A program made the translations under genes and the position numbers. Positions 35,347 to 44,972 of a stretch of DNA of 64,000 bases are shown here, piece after piece (position 1 is the first letter of the stretch; every line of letters starts with the position of its first letter). The DNA lies in NCBI GenBank assembly GCA_019113985.1, contig DXGJ01000062.1, positions 27,037 to 91,036 of the forward strand, written 5' to 3'. Under the pieces are notes generated by a model. That model did not search any database. It saw only the letters and a list, made by a program, of their open reading frames with translations, and was not told the DNA's origin. The DNA is from Candidatus Levilactobacillus faecigallinarum. GTDB lineage: Bacteria > Bacillota > Bacilli > Lactobacillales > Lactobacillaceae.

Positions 35347-35368
35347 TTGGTTGAAAGGATGTGTTAGT

Positions 35369-35779
35369 ATGGAACAAAATAAGCAAAGCGTTCAAAAAGG
35401 TCTTTTTGCAATGGGTGACCTAAACGTCGCATTTCAGCAATATTTCACGGGTCAAAGTTATCATAACTCACTGGTCAAAGATAATGACGTTAGTGTGACC
35501 GTTAGCAACGTTAGTTTTGAGCCCGGTGCACGCAATAATTGGCACATTCATCGCAATGGGTATCAGATATTGCTAGTGACTGGTGGTGAAGGCTGGTATC
35601 AAGAGGCGGGTAAACCGGCTGAACGGTTGCATCCTGGTGATGTCGTCATCACTCATGATGGTGTTAAACATTGGCATGGTGCTACCAAAGACAGCTGGTT
35701 TAGTCATATTGCAATTACTGCTGGTCAGCCAGAATGGTTGGAGCCAGTTAGCGATACTGAATACGACGCTTTAGGCTAG
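35369..35779 (+). CDS. Cupin-domain protein
   Basis: A 136-aa single-domain cupin. Motif 1: GARNNWHIHRNGYQILLVTGG, motif 2: GDVVITHDGVKHWHGA; the His-x-His and late His would bind a metal. Similar cupins accompany carboxymuconolactone decarboxylase or quinone/aldehyde metabolism genes. ATG 35369 has GAAAGGA ten bases before; the longer TTG reading is less likely. Confidence 0.85.
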   Translation: MEQNKQSVQKGLFAMGDLNVAFQQYFTGQSYHNSLVKDNDVSVTVSNVSFEPGARNNWHIHRNGYQILLVTGGEGWYQEAGKPAERLHPGDVVITHDGVKHWHGATKDSWFSHIAITAGQPEWLEPVSDTEYDALG

Positions 35780-35790
35780 GAGGAGTTTTA

Positions 35791-36144
35791 ATGAAAAAAG
35801 TAAAAATTACGGTTAATGGTCAGGTCATGACGGCAAACTTCGCCGAGAACGCAACGACAGCCGCGTTATTTACCCAAATGCCAATGGAACTACCGATGTT
35901 AAATTTATACGCCCGTGAGTTAACTTATCGTTTTAAGCAGGCACTGCCGGCAAACGAAGCCCGGACGTCAGGTTATACGGTTGGAGACATTGCCTACTGG
36001 ACCCCACGCCATAGCTTTGTCATCTTTTATAAGCAAACTGGTGAGGTCATCAGTGATTTGCAGAAGGTCGGTCATATCAATAATGGTGACTTAAAACAGT
36101 TCCAATCATTGGGTAACGTTACAATGGAATTTGCTGAGGCTTAA
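35791..36144 (+). CDS. Cyclophilin-like domain protein
   Basis: A 117-aa beta-barrel protein of the small cyclophilin-like family (PF18050 type): MKKVKITVNGQVMTANFAEN at the start, YTVGDIAYWTPRHSFVIFY in the middle and GNVTMEF at the end. Often found with flavin or redox enzymes. Last gene of the LysR-linked operon, before a strong terminator. AGGAGG before ATG. Confidence 0.8.
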   Translation: MKKVKITVNGQVMTANFAENATTAALFTQMPMELPMLNLYARELTYRFKQALPANEARTSGYTVGDIAYWTPRHSFVIFYKQTGEVISDLQKVGHINNGDLKQFQSLGNVTMEFAEA

Positions 36145-36173
36145 ATTGGTCGTCCTGATATTTTTTATCAATC

Positions 36174-36222
36174 AAAACACCCGCTTAATTAGACTGTCTT
36201 AGTCGGATTAAGCGGGTGTTTT
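36174..36222. terminator. Bidirectional terminator
   Basis: AAACACCCGCTTAAT pairs with ATTAAGCGGGTGTTT; serves the operon on the plus strand and the HAD gene on the minus strand. Confidence 0.85.
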
Positions 36223-36231
36223 AGTGCGATC

Positions 36232-36894
36232 TTATAATTTTAGGTGTTGATAGTCATGAATGATTTTATCTACGCGCAAATTAGCCGGAATAATCATCTT
36301 ATCCAATTCGGAATCCTCAACTAAGACGACTTGCCCAACTCGGGCGTGGTTGGCGGCCTCAATCCCTGAAGCGGAGTCTTCAAAGATTGCACTATTTGCG
36401 GGAGTTGCGCCAACATTTTTAATGGCTTGTAAAAACATATCTGGGGCAGGTTTACCAGGTAATTCCCCGTTATTTAAAACGATTTGGTCAATATCAAACC
36501 ACTTATCAAGATGCAAGTGTTCAAAAAAGAAATCAACATTGGTCCTTTCAGAGGCGGTTGCAATATTCAATTTAGTACCTTCTTGTTGGCAACGGGATAA
36601 GAGTTCAGGTAGACCGGTAACTAAACGGAATTTTCCCGGTTGCCTTAAACAATATTCACGATACAATTGTTCTTTTTGTTCAGCGATTTCAAATAGTTCT
36701 GCATCGGTAAATTTACGGTTAGTAAAGTACTCAAAGGTATGTCGGTTATTACGTCCGGCAACGTGTTCACCAAACTCATGATCGGTCATTGAGCTACCGA
36801 ATCGTTCTTCAAGAAACTCACGCCAAGAATTCTTTTGGAGTAAACCGTCAAAAAACATGGTCCCGTTAAAATCAAAAATGAGTGTATTGATCAT
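36232..36894 (-). CDS. HAD-superfamily hydrolase (beta-phosphoglucomutase-like)
   Basis: A 220-aa HAD enzyme with cap domain. Motif I is FDFNGT, where the usual second Asp of DxD is Asn; motif II includes NIATASERTN; motif IV GAIFEDSASGIEAA matches the PGMB/YcjU-type. The D-to-N change may alter acid-base catalysis. It stands alone between the two SDR clusters, minus strand. Substrate unknown. Confidence 0.82.
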   Translation of the reverse strand: MINTLIFDFNGTMFFDGLLQKNSWREFLEERFGSSMTDHEFGEHVAGRNNRHTFEYFTNRKFTDAELFEIAEQKEQLYREYCLRQPGKFRLVTGLPELLSRCQQEGTKLNIATASERTNVDFFFEHLHLDKWFDIDQIVLNNGELPGKPAPDMFLQAIKNVGATPANSAIFEDSASGIEAANHARVGQVVLVEDSELDKMIIPANLRVDKIIHDYQHLKL

Positions 36895-37229
36895 AAGCGT
36901 GCTCCTTTTGTCAGCTAGGCAACGATATATGCAAGGTTGAAGGATTCTTACTATGTCATTACAACATATATTTATTGATAATTCTACTGACTAGGTGAAT
37001 AGAGCTGATTTTTGCCATTCGTATGTATGAACTATTAGTTCATTGTGACTCAACTTTTTGATTCTTCAAGTATTTCTATAAGGGAATATACTAGTATTTG
37101 TAATCAAGTAACGGTTATGAGTAGTGAAGAAGAGAATCAACAAAAAGTTCTAATTACAATTATTTGAGCAATCCATGCTTGGTTGATATGCGAAAACATT
37201 TAAAACAATTAATTTAGGAGGATAAAACT
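36895..37229. other. Intergenic promoter region of the second SDR cluster
   Basis: No gene seen. A TTGA-TTCT-TCAA palindrome (37058-37069) and TATACT at 37087 suggest a regulated promoter for the SDR at 37230. Confidence 0.45.
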
Positions 37230-37973
37230 ATGTCAGTAAAAAATAAAGTTATTGTGATCACCGGCGCTTCATCCGGAATTGGTGAAGCTAGTGCCAAGCT
37301 ATTAGCTAGTCATGGAGCGCAAGTGGTCTTGGGTGCTCGGCGTGAGACTCTGTTACAAGAATTGGTAAAGGATATTGAAGGTCATGGTGGGCAGGCTGCT
37401 TATCGCGTAACCGATGTCACTGATCCCGATGACCTCAAAGCACTAGTTGCCTTAGCCAAGACTAAATTTGGTGGTATTGATGTCATTTTCAATAATGCCG
37501 GCATTATGCCAACTTCACCAATTAGTGCTTTAAAGATTAATGAATGGAATGCAATGATTGACGTGAACTTGAAGGGTGTTTTGAATGGGGTTGCGGCCGT
37601 AATGCCGGAATTTACAAAGCAAAAGTATGGTCAAATTATTACGACTTCTTCAGTCGCCGGGTTAAAGAGCTTCGCGGGGTCAGGAATTTACGGGGCCACT
37701 AAGTTTGCCGTTCGTAACTTAATGGAGGTCATTCGAATGGAAAGTGCCCAAGAACAGACCAACATTCGGACGACTAGCCTTTATCCGGCAGCCATTAACA
37801 CTGAGCTCCTCCACACCATCACTGATGCTGAATCCAAGCAGCGCATGGAAACGCAATACGCCACGGTTGGAATCACACCGGACGCGGTGGCTCGCGTAGT
37901 GGACTTCGCAGTAGCACAACCGGACGATGTCAATGTCAACGAGTTTACAATCTACCCAACGAAGCAGGGATAG
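37230..37973 (+). CDS. Short-chain dehydrogenase/reductase, copy B
   Basis: A 247-aa paralogue of the SDR at 32004, with identical TGASSGIGEA, NNAG and YGATK motifs; differences are concentrated at residues 40-70 and 205-220. AGGAGG before ATG. Leads a second, independent cluster. Confidence 0.9.
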   Translation: MSVKNKVIVITGASSGIGEASAKLLASHGAQVVLGARRETLLQELVKDIEGHGGQAAYRVTDVTDPDDLKALVALAKTKFGGIDVIFNNAGIMPTSPISALKINEWNAMIDVNLKGVLNGVAAVMPEFTKQKYGQIITTSSVAGLKSFAGSGIYGATKFAVRNLMEVIRMESAQEQTNIRTTSLYPAAINTELLHTITDAESKQRMETQYATVGITPDAVARVVDFAVAQPDDVNVNEFTIYPTKQG

Positions 37974-38042
37974 AACTCAAAGCAGTCATTAAATTTGATG
38001 GTCACAGTAAGCCAAATACAATTGATTAAGGAGACAAAATCT

Positions 38043-38798
38043 ATGTTTAATTTTACAGATAAAGTTGTTATTGTCACGGGTGCGCGTACGGGAATTGGTC
38101 TGAGCGCTGCCACCTTATTCGCCAAAGCGGGGGCTCACGTCGTTTTGGCTGGACATCATGAGCCTAAAGACGAAGCCCAACATTTAGTGGATCAGGGCTA
38201 CTCAGCCGTGTCGTTTCAGTGTGACGTTGCCCAACCCAAAGATATGGAAGCAATGGTTAAGTTTACCGTTGCTAAGTTTGGCCATTTAGACTATGCCTAC
38301 AACGATGCGGGAATCCAAAGTCCCGTTACGGATACGGCCGACTTGTCGGTTGAAGAATACGACCACGTGATGGACACTAACCTTAAGGGCATTTTCTTGA
38401 GTATGAAGTACGAATTAACGCAGATGCGTGCGCAAGGGACTCCCGCGGCAATTGTTAACTGTTCTTCAATGGGCGGGTTAGTTGGAATTGCTGATCGGAC
38501 GGCTTACCACGCTTCCAAGCACGGGGTGCTCGGTTTGACTAAGAGCAGTGCCTTGGAATATGCCAACCGCAACGTGCGCATTAACGCAGTTTGTCCCGGC
38601 ATCATCGATACGCCGATGGTAGCGCGTATGGATGGCACTGAGAAGAAGGAAATGGATGACCTAATGCGTGAAATTCCGATGGGCCGGCTGGCAAAACCAG
38701 AAGAAGTCGCACAAGTAGTGCTCTTCCTCTGTAGCGATGCAGCTAGTTACATGGTTGGACAAGCCGTTGCGGTTGATGGTGGGTACACGATTCACTAG
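38043..38798 (+). CDS. Short-chain dehydrogenase/reductase
   Basis: A 251-aa SDR unlike copies A and B: TGARTGIGLS cofactor loop, Asp/Asn variation in the third strand (YNDAGIQ rather than NNAG), catalytic Ser in CSSMGG, YHASK, and a C-terminal SDAASYMVGQAVAVDGGYTI typical of FabG-like enzymes. ATG 38043 has AAGGAGA at a good distance; a longer reading from 37995 lacks one. Confidence 0.88.
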   Translation: MFNFTDKVVIVTGARTGIGLSAATLFAKAGAHVVLAGHHEPKDEAQHLVDQGYSAVSFQCDVAQPKDMEAMVKFTVAKFGHLDYAYNDAGIQSPVTDTADLSVEEYDHVMDTNLKGIFLSMKYELTQMRAQGTPAAIVNCSSMGGLVGIADRTAYHASKHGVLGLTKSSALEYANRNVRINAVCPGIIDTPMVARMDGTEKKEMDDLMREIPMGRLAKPEEVAQVVLFLCSDAASYMVGQAVAVDGGYTIH

Positions 38799-38817
38799 AA
38801 AAGCTAGGAGGGATTTA

Positions 38818-39474
38818 ATGACGAATATCTTAATTTTGGGTGCCAATGGACGGATTGCTCGAATCGCGGAAAAACGGTTATTAGCTGAAACGGAAGTCCA
38901 TTTGACATTGGTTTTACGCAATTCCGAGCGCTTAAACATTGTGGACCCTCGAAGAGAACAAGTTGTAGAAGGCGATGTTACCGATAGCCGACTGTTAAAA
39001 CGGGTCATGCATGACCAGGACATTGTGTATGCCAATTTGGCTGGTAATATGGAATTGTTAGCTAAAAATATTGTTCAATCCATGCTTACCAATCAGGTGA
39101 AAAAACTGATCTGGATAACTGGCTCCGGACTTTATCATGAAACGCCAGAGCCATTTGGTTCCTGGGTAGAACAAGTTGTGGGTCATGCTTCAAAAGAAGA
39201 CACGCGACAAGCCGCGCGGATCATTGAGAGCTCTACTCTGCAATATACTATCATCCGGGCAGTGTATATGACCGATGACTGTAAAGTGGATTATGAGTTG
39301 ACGCAAAAGGGTGAAACCTTTAAGGGAACGATGGTGTCACGGGCAAGTGTTGCGGACTTGGTTTTGCAGATTATTCACCATCCAAGTACGTATGCTCGAA
39401 CTAGTCTAGGTATCGCTCAACCTGGTACCGATGATATGTTGCCACAGATTAAATTGATGGAACGTAATCGCTAG
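38818..39474 (+). CDS. NAD(P)-binding protein (atypical SDR)
   Basis: A 218-aa Rossmann protein starting NILILGANGRIARIAEKRLL, in the same family as the gene at 34201 (both read xGDYTEI/VGHAS...RAAR, then TIIRA). It follows the SDR by 19 bp with AGGAGG before the ATG. Substrate unknown; the pairing SDR + NmrA-like mirrors the first cluster. Confidence 0.8.
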   Translation: MTNILILGANGRIARIAEKRLLAETEVHLTLVLRNSERLNIVDPRREQVVEGDVTDSRLLKRVMHDQDIVYANLAGNMELLAKNIVQSMLTNQVKKLIWITGSGLYHETPEPFGSWVEQVVGHASKEDTRQAARIIESSTLQYTIIRAVYMTDDCKVDYELTQKGETFKGTMVSRASVADLVLQIIHHPSTYARTSLGIAQPGTDDMLPQIKLMERNR

Positions 39475-39509
39475 GTGATCTTGAATTAATTGCCGTAAAA
39501 ACTTAATAA

Positions 39510-39556
39510 ATAACGCAATAATTCTTGATTCCTAAATCAATTATTGCGCTTTTTCT
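39510..39556 (+). terminator. Terminator after the second SDR cluster
   Basis: ACGCAATAATT pairs with AATTATTGCGC, followed by T5. Confidence 0.75.
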
Positions 39557-39571
39557 TTGAAAGGAGTCTTT

Positions 39572-40771
39572 ATGAAGTCTAAGAGCCTTAAAACGACCTT
39601 TACCTTTGCTTCACTTAGTTTGATATTTATTTTTGCTGCGTCGGCCAGTCCAATTCCAACCTATGTTCGACTGCAGGATCGCTTTAAAATTAGTAATGGG
39701 ACCATTTCGATGACTGCAGTTTGCTATTTCTTTGGGAGTATCATTGCATTGGTGATATTCTCGCGGCTATCTGACTATATCGGTCGGAAGTCCGTTGCAA
39801 TTACCACGGTGATACTATCACTTGTGGGATTGGGGCTTCTAGCAACTTTGAATAATGGTTCGATGTTACTATTAGCACGCTTTATTCAAGGCGTAAGTTG
39901 TGGTCTAGGATCAAGTACGCTTTCAATTTTAATTATTGAGAGTGGACGGGATTACTCGTCTGGTTTTGTGAGTGCAGTCGCCGGTTCGGCAATCTTATTG
40001 GGCTTAGCCATTGGTGGGTTATTAAGTGGCTTAGTTGCAGAAGTCGAACCGAATTTTCAGTCATTGACCTATTATATTTTGATGACGGTGCTTGCACTAA
40101 TGCTATTAGGATTAATACGTAGTACTGAAACGGTGACTACAAGACGTGGGGCGGTTAAGTCCCTAAAACCACAATTAAACCTGCCCGCTTCAATCAAAAA
40201 ATTAATCGTGCCTGCAACGGGGTGTTTTGTGGCAACCTGGGCATTAGGTGGTTATTTTCAGGCTTTTAGCGCAACAGTTAGTAAAACGGTCTTTAATTTG
40301 AATAGTCCATTGATTGCTGCAATCGTGCTGGTTGCATATATGGCTCCCAACATGTTTGGTAGTCGAATCAGTTCTATCTTTTCAATGGTTAGTGGAGAAC
40401 TTTTCGGTATGAGCATTTTTGTCTTATCAGCGCTATTAATGGGTGTTGGAATCTTGCTCAAATCATTCAGTCTATTCTTAGTCATGGTCATTATTGCGAG
40501 TATCATGCAGGGGATATCCTATACGACCAGTATGAATGGGCTATTAAAACCAGTACTTCAGACTGAGAGTACTGGGGTAATCTCAGTTATTTATATCATT
40601 TCATATGCTGGCGCAGGAATCCCGAGCTTTTTTGCCGGTCAGCTTAGCAAATATTTAAACTTCTATCAAATTACATTCGCTTATATTGTCTTTGTCAGTC
40701 TTGTTGGGATGTTTGTGATACTAAATGTCTTGTTAAAGCAACATAACATTAGTTTCAACAAGAATAAGTAA
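39572..40771 (+). CDS. MFS transporter
   Basis: A 399-aa major facilitator with about 12 helices. The loop 2-3 motif appears as SRLSDYIGRKSVAI, a typical drug/sugar-exporter signature, and FIQGVSCGLGSSTLSILI resembles the motif C region. Likely a drug or metabolite exporter at the membrane. ATG 39572 with AAAGGAG; the in-frame ATG upstream (39557) lies in the terminator region. The MerR ghost downstream may be its lost regulator. Confidence 0.85.
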   Translation: MKSKSLKTTFTFASLSLIFIFAASASPIPTYVRLQDRFKISNGTISMTAVCYFFGSIIALVIFSRLSDYIGRKSVAITTVILSLVGLGLLATLNNGSMLLLARFIQGVSCGLGSSTLSILIIESGRDYSSGFVSAVAGSAILLGLAIGGLLSGLVAEVEPNFQSLTYYILMTVLALMLLGLIRSTETVTTRRGAVKSLKPQLNLPASIKKLIVPATGCFVATWALGGYFQAFSATVSKTVFNLNSPLIAAIVLVAYMAPNMFGSRISSIFSMVSGELFGMSIFVLSALLMGVGILLKSFSLFLVMVIIASIMQGISYTTSMNGLLKPVLQTESTGVISVIYIISYAGAGIPSFFAGQLSKYLNFYQITFAYIVFVSLVGMFVILNVLLKQHNISFNKNK

Positions 40772-40854
40772 AATAGATCATTGTTTACTATGTTAAAAGC
40801 CGATTTTCGTATGCGAAGGCGGTTAGAAGTCCGCGCATCCATCCTCAATGATGC

Positions 40855-41121
40855 AGGGGTTCGTGATTACCAGAAAAGTAATCTGCATTGAATTTACGAT
40901 GTTCAGGCATTACGTCGTTCGGGAGTTTCAGTGGCCCAATTAAGGACCATGTCGAACTAGTTCAGCAGGAACTTCGGACCAAAGATGAACATAAACGAAT
41001 ATTGCTAGAACAGTGGGCCGCTATTGATGAGGCGCTTCAACATCTGACTATTAAACTGGGCGTTTTCGATACGCAGATAGCTGAATTAGAAAAATACACA
41101 TCGAAAAAATCACCAAAGTAA
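40855..41121 (+). pseudogene. MerR-family regulator remnant
   Basis: Readable pieces: RDYQKSNLH, then TGA where a Trp is expected, then IYDVQALRRSGVSVAQLRTM, then after a frameshift HVELVQQELRTKDEHKRILLEQ and a dimerisation helix ending TSKKSPK. This is the wing, helix 3 and antiparallel coiled coil of a MerR protein. The N-terminal HTH is lost. Confidence 0.65.
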
Positions 41122-41156
41122 CCGATGAAAAGAGGCTGTGACATAAGTCTCCACAA

Positions 41157-41204
41157 ATAAGGCGGTCCAGTGAGAATCTTCGGATTCTCACTGGACCGCC
41201 TTTT
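41157..41204. terminator. Perfect 20-bp hairpin with TTCG loop
   Basis: AAGGCGGTCCAGTGAGAATC, the TTCG tetraloop, then its exact complement and T4. Very stable and symmetric, so terminating in both directions. Confidence 0.85.
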
Positions 41205-42592
41205 GATATAATGGAAAATAAAAAAGAGCATCGGTGAACAACTTTTTCGTGATGTGTCCCCTAATTTTTACAAGGTAATAGTGTCTTTAAAATATCAATT
41301 TTAATGAAAGTAGTCGTTGAAGGAAAACTCTTTAGCGCTTACTCGAAAAAACGAGCTAATCTTAACCATTTGCCTAAAAGACGTGTTTCCGCTCGGATAT
41401 GGTTGTTGGACACCTGATAAACTAGCACTTAACCTCTAAATGTCAGCAAGTCGTCATCCGCTAAAGAGCTAGATAATCCCACTAGAACCTTATAAACACT
41501 GTTATAGTGGCGTTTATAAAGCTTTTTCAACACTACAAGATGCGGCATGCTGCACGTTTGATGCACCAATCACTACTAACAGGCACAGATATAGCCACAC
41601 CAGCTATATCGCGGCTTTTACTAAACCAGTATGGGTCATCATTGTCGACTTGCGGGCTGGTAAACCAGCACCATACCAAGACACCGAAGCCATGACCAGC
41701 GCTGCTGTATTTTAACTGGTGACTTGCTAAGTGACTGTCATCAATGGTAACAACCAGATAAAGCCAATCATCTCAATCAGCAATCCTGCACGATCAGGTT
41801 AACAACTAACCGGTCAAAAACCCCAAAATGGACGTTGATCCTAAGCACACGTTCAGCAGTTCGATGGGTAGTTCTACACGAGCGTGCGTTATCGAGCGCC
41901 ATAAATTTTGACGTTTTCCGCTGATTGTCATTAATGGGCGATATCTACTCAGCTAACTCGGCAAAAATCCCAACCGAAGTTTAAACGCGTCTGATGGCGT
42001 GATGATTTCATTTAGCAGACTAACCCAGCCACGTTTAAAATCGTTGCACCAACCATGATGAATTTTTGTTGTACGGATGTGCTTCAAGAAGAACTTGCTG
42101 ATTAGATAAACAGGGGGCACCTGAATAAGGTCAACTATCTTTTTAAATTCTCTACTTTACATAATATATATTATCGAAAGTTGACTTAAAAAGTAATTTT
42201 CCGGGCCATCCGCCATATCTTTCCGGTTTCTAAATTTAACCGTGTTTAGTCAGCAATACCTTTTAACACCATCTTTTCTACGTACTCAATTTGTTTGCCA
42301 AGATCAATTCTGTTATGCCGTGATTGTTTTAAAACCTGTCATGCTAAAACCAAGCTCACAATCATTCAATTCAAACACAATTCCATTAGTAGCCACCAAC
42401 CATCCAATCACCAGCTCAACCTATGTTTGTAGTCACTTATCCGCTTGGTAAATTTTCAATTCTTAAATCGCGCATTTGCGACTCATTTTCGCTCACAAAT
42501 TACCCAGGCTTCCAGACAGCGGTCACCTAAACGCTTATAATAAAGGAGAATAATTATTTACGATTAAAACAGCCCCTAAAGGAGCAACTATT
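41205..42592. other. Gene-poor, decayed stretch
   Basis: About 1.4 kb with frequent stops in all frames. Readings of 62-69 codons near 41507 and 42242 have no ribosome sites or family features. A fresh -10 (TATAAT) follows the hairpin. I see nothing else I can identify; the stretch is AT-rich and may be old mobile DNA. Confidence 0.6.
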
Positions 42593-43429
42593 ATGCACTT
42601 ACATAAGCGTCTCATCATCACTGTCATCGCCGTACTGGCTAGTACCAGTGCACTAACCGCTAACGCTCAAGCTGCTAAGCACCAATCGACCGCTACCGTC
42701 TATTCGGTAACCACTAGCCACACCCGCAAAGTTAAGGTTAGGGGTGGCACACTCTACACCAATACCAGATTAACCAAGAAAAAGGTTAATTTATCCAAGA
42801 CCAAATATCGTAAATTAACCTATACCACATCTAAAACCTATGGATTGAAGAAATCAAATGGTAAGAAAGCCATTTACAATTACATCAAGTCCACTAACGG
42901 CCGGGTCAAGGGCTACGTTTGGCACGGCTATCTGAAACCCGTCACCAAGAAGACCGTTGCCAAGGCCAAAACCAGTACGACCTCACCGCGTCAGTCCCTC
43001 ACCCTCTCAACCACAGACTACCGGAACGCCTTTCTGACGGGGCTTAACGCTGAACGGGCCAAGCGCCACCTGGCAACACTATCCGCCAATGACAGTTACA
43101 ACGCCATCGCCCAGCAACGGTCCCAGCAACTCCTGACCATTTTTGCCCACGAGGATGCTCAAGGTAACTTCATCGCCGATGACCTATTCACGGCCCAGGG
43201 TGTTCCCGGATTAAGCGGTGAATGCATCTCCATGGACTATCTCGATGAAGATGTTAGCAATCCTAGTCAGGACGCAGCAAAACGCGACCTCTATGAGTAC
43301 ATCTACGACGATGCTGACTCAAGCTGGGGGCACCGAGACATTTTACTCGCTGCCGACGCCCAAACAGTGGGCATTGGGGCCACGCAGAAAGGGTCTTCAG
43401 TCTACGGCGCCATCGAAACCGGTAACTAA
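42593..43429 (+). CDS. Secreted CAP-domain (SCP/PR1-like) protein
   Basis: A 278-aa protein: signal peptide (cut near NAQA, residues 23-28), a Thr/Lys-rich N-terminal region with GYVWHGYLKP, then a CAP domain (FLTGLNAERAKRHLATLSAN, QQRSQQLLTIFAHED, SWGHRDILL, TVGIGATQ). CAP proteins of lactobacilli are cell-wall associated with unclear function. AAAGGAG lies before ATG. Confidence 0.82.
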   Translation: MHLHKRLIITVIAVLASTSALTANAQAAKHQSTATVYSVTTSHTRKVKVRGGTLYTNTRLTKKKVNLSKTKYRKLTYTTSKTYGLKKSNGKKAIYNYIKSTNGRVKGYVWHGYLKPVTKKTVAKAKTSTTSPRQSLTLSTTDYRNAFLTGLNAERAKRHLATLSANDSYNAIAQQRSQQLLTIFAHEDAQGNFIADDLFTAQGVPGLSGECISMDYLDEDVSNPSQDAAKRDLYEYIYDDADSSWGHRDILLAADAQTVGIGATQKGSSVYGAIETGN

Positions 43430-43442
43430 CAAACGACCAATG

Positions 43443-43480
43443 AACGTGCCCTCAATAAGCAGTGGGAGGACACGTTTTTA
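43443..43480 (+). terminator. Terminator after the CAP gene
   Basis: AACGTG-CCCTC pairs with GAGG-CACGTT, then T residues. Confidence 0.65.
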
Positions 43481-43597
43481 TTTATCATTGCCAGCTATTC
43501 AATTCTTGATATATTCGCGTTATCTTGTATGAATCGGTTATAATTGACGTGTAATTTGTATATTCTTGCACAGGTAACCCGAAAGGAAGTCTGCCCA

Positions 43598-43924
43598 ATG
43601 GCCATTCACGTCTCACACTTCTTGATTCAGCATCAGAATCTCGCCCAAGCCGCCCGGTGTTTACACCATCCCACCCAAGACCTGACGGCGACGCTTGCCG
43701 AACACGGGATCACGCCACGGTACGATGCAGCCGGAAACATCATTGACCTCTCCTTTTGTGCCGGCGCCCTCAACCAGTATCGCACCTGGCTTCTCCTCGA
43801 ACAACTCAGTCCGGTCGTCGCCGATGGTGGCCGCATCCAAAACGATGCCGTTAGCCAGCTGACCTACGCTCACGGTGAGGCCTATTACCAAGACCTCACC
43901 CTACCAGATCCATCACACGCTTAA
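43598..43924 (+). CDS. Hypothetical protein
   Basis: A 108-aa soluble protein of unknown family; starts MAIHVSHFLIQHQNLAQAAR and contains ITPRYDAAGNIIDLSF. AAAGGAAG precedes the ATG at 43598; the longer upstream frame is not supported. Core-like codon use and its own terminator suggest a real gene. Confidence 0.65.
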   Translation: MAIHVSHFLIQHQNLAQAARCLHHPTQDLTATLAEHGITPRYDAAGNIIDLSFCAGALNQYRTWLLLEQLSPVVADGGRIQNDAVSQLTYAHGEAYYQDLTLPDPSHA

Positions 43925-43931
43925 CGGCCGT

Positions 43932-43974
43932 CAAAAAGTCACGTTTCCCCAAACCGGGAAGCGTGACTTTTTTA
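43932..43974. terminator. Bidirectional terminator
   Basis: AAAAAGTCACG-TTCCC pairs with GGGAA-CGTGACTTTTTT; separates the hypothetical gene from the convergent Nudix gene. Confidence 0.8.
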
Positions 43975-44409
43975 TGCTAATTGAATTTCCGATAAAATCT
44001 GACGGGTAATCGGCGTTAACGCGGTTGGTAGCCTATCGCGGTCCCAAAACCGACTTTCACTGGTCTCGTTGCTCCCAGTCGGCTCACCCACGGCCGTTAA
44101 GCGGTAGATAGCCGTTACCGAATCAATCTGGTCACCGTTGGGGTATTGGTACTGGGCGCCCAAACCACTCACGTTAGTCAGCAGCTCCGGTCCCGTGCCC
44201 ACTAGCCCAGTCTCCTCACGTAGCTCCCGAATCGCCGTGGTCTCCAGTGATTCATGCAATTCCTTCGAGCCAGCTGGTAAGCCCCACAGGTGATTATCTA
44301 ATCGATGGACCAGTAGGAGCTGGTGGTCACGAACCACTACGGCAGCCGCCCCCACCACGATTAGCGGTCGTGAGCCCACATCTTTCCGTAAATCAAGGAC
44401 GTATCCCAT
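43972..44409 (-). CDS. Nudix hydrolase
   Basis: A 145-aa Nudix enzyme with the box GSKELHESLETTAIRELREETGLVG read as G-x5-E-x7-REL-x-EE-x-GL. It cleaves a nucleoside-diphosphate-linked compound; substrate not readable. GGAGGG before the ATG. It follows msrA on the same strand with its own site. Confidence 0.9.
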   Translation of the reverse strand: MGYVLDLRKDVGSRPLIVVGAAAVVVRDHQLLLVHRLDNHLWGLPAGSKELHESLETTAIRELREETGLVGTGPELLTNVSGLGAQYQYPNGDQIDSVTAIYRLTAVGEPTGSNETSESRFWDRDRLPTALTPITRQILSEIQLA

Positions 44410-44444
44410 TCGTTATCACCCTCCTTATAGGCTAGCTTACCCGT

Positions 44445-44972
44445 TTAGCCCTGGTTCTGCCAGTGTTGTTTGATAAAGTCATGCCGTCCCCCCATTTCCT
44501 CTATCTGGTAGCGGAAAGGATTGCGCCGATAAAAGTCCTGATGTTCCTCCTCAGCGGGGTAAAACGGCTGGGCGTCCGCAATCTGCGTCACGATGGGGGC
44601 ATCGAACTGACCACTAGCGGCCAATCGCTGCTTGGAGGCTTCAGCCGTCGCTCGTTGTTCCGGACTATTTACGTAAATCACGGGCCGGTAGCTATCGCCG
44701 CGGTCCTGGAATTGCCCACCCGCATCGGTCGGGTCCGTTTGATGCCAGTAGATTTCCACCAATTGGGCATAGCTGATAATTGCCGGGTCAAAGGTAATCT
44801 CGACCGCCTCGGTATGCCCCGTGGTGTGCGTGGCGACCTCGGCGTAAGTTGGGTTAACCGTGTGCCCGCCGGTGTAGCCGGAAATCACACTATCGATACC
44901 CGGTTGCGTGTCGAAGGGCTGCACCATGCACCAGAAGCAACCACCAGCAAAAATTGCGGTTTCCTTAGTCAT
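44445..44972 (-). CDS. msrA: Peptide methionine-(S)-S-oxide reductase MsrA
   Basis: A 175-aa enzyme reducing methionine-S-sulfoxide in proteins. The catalytic motif GGCFWC is at the start (residues 9-14), with later family segments [16 protein letters not shown] and [26 protein letters not shown] 44972 overlaps the msrB stop by 8 bp, giving a coupled msrB-msrA pair that repairs both sulfoxide isomers. Confidence 0.95.
   Translation of the reverse strand: MTKETAIFAGGCFWCMVQPFDTQPGIDSVISGYTGGHTVNPTYAEVATHTTGHTEAVEITFDPAIISYAQLVEIYWHQTDPTDAGGQFQDRGDSYRPVIYVNSPEQRATAEASKQRLAASGQFDAPIVTQIADAQPFYPAEEEHQDFYRRNPFRYQIEEMGGRHDFIKQHWQNQG

Noticed and set aside
41507..42451. Readings of 62 and 69 codons in the gene desert
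   Set aside because: No ribosome sites, no family pattern, low-complexity composition.
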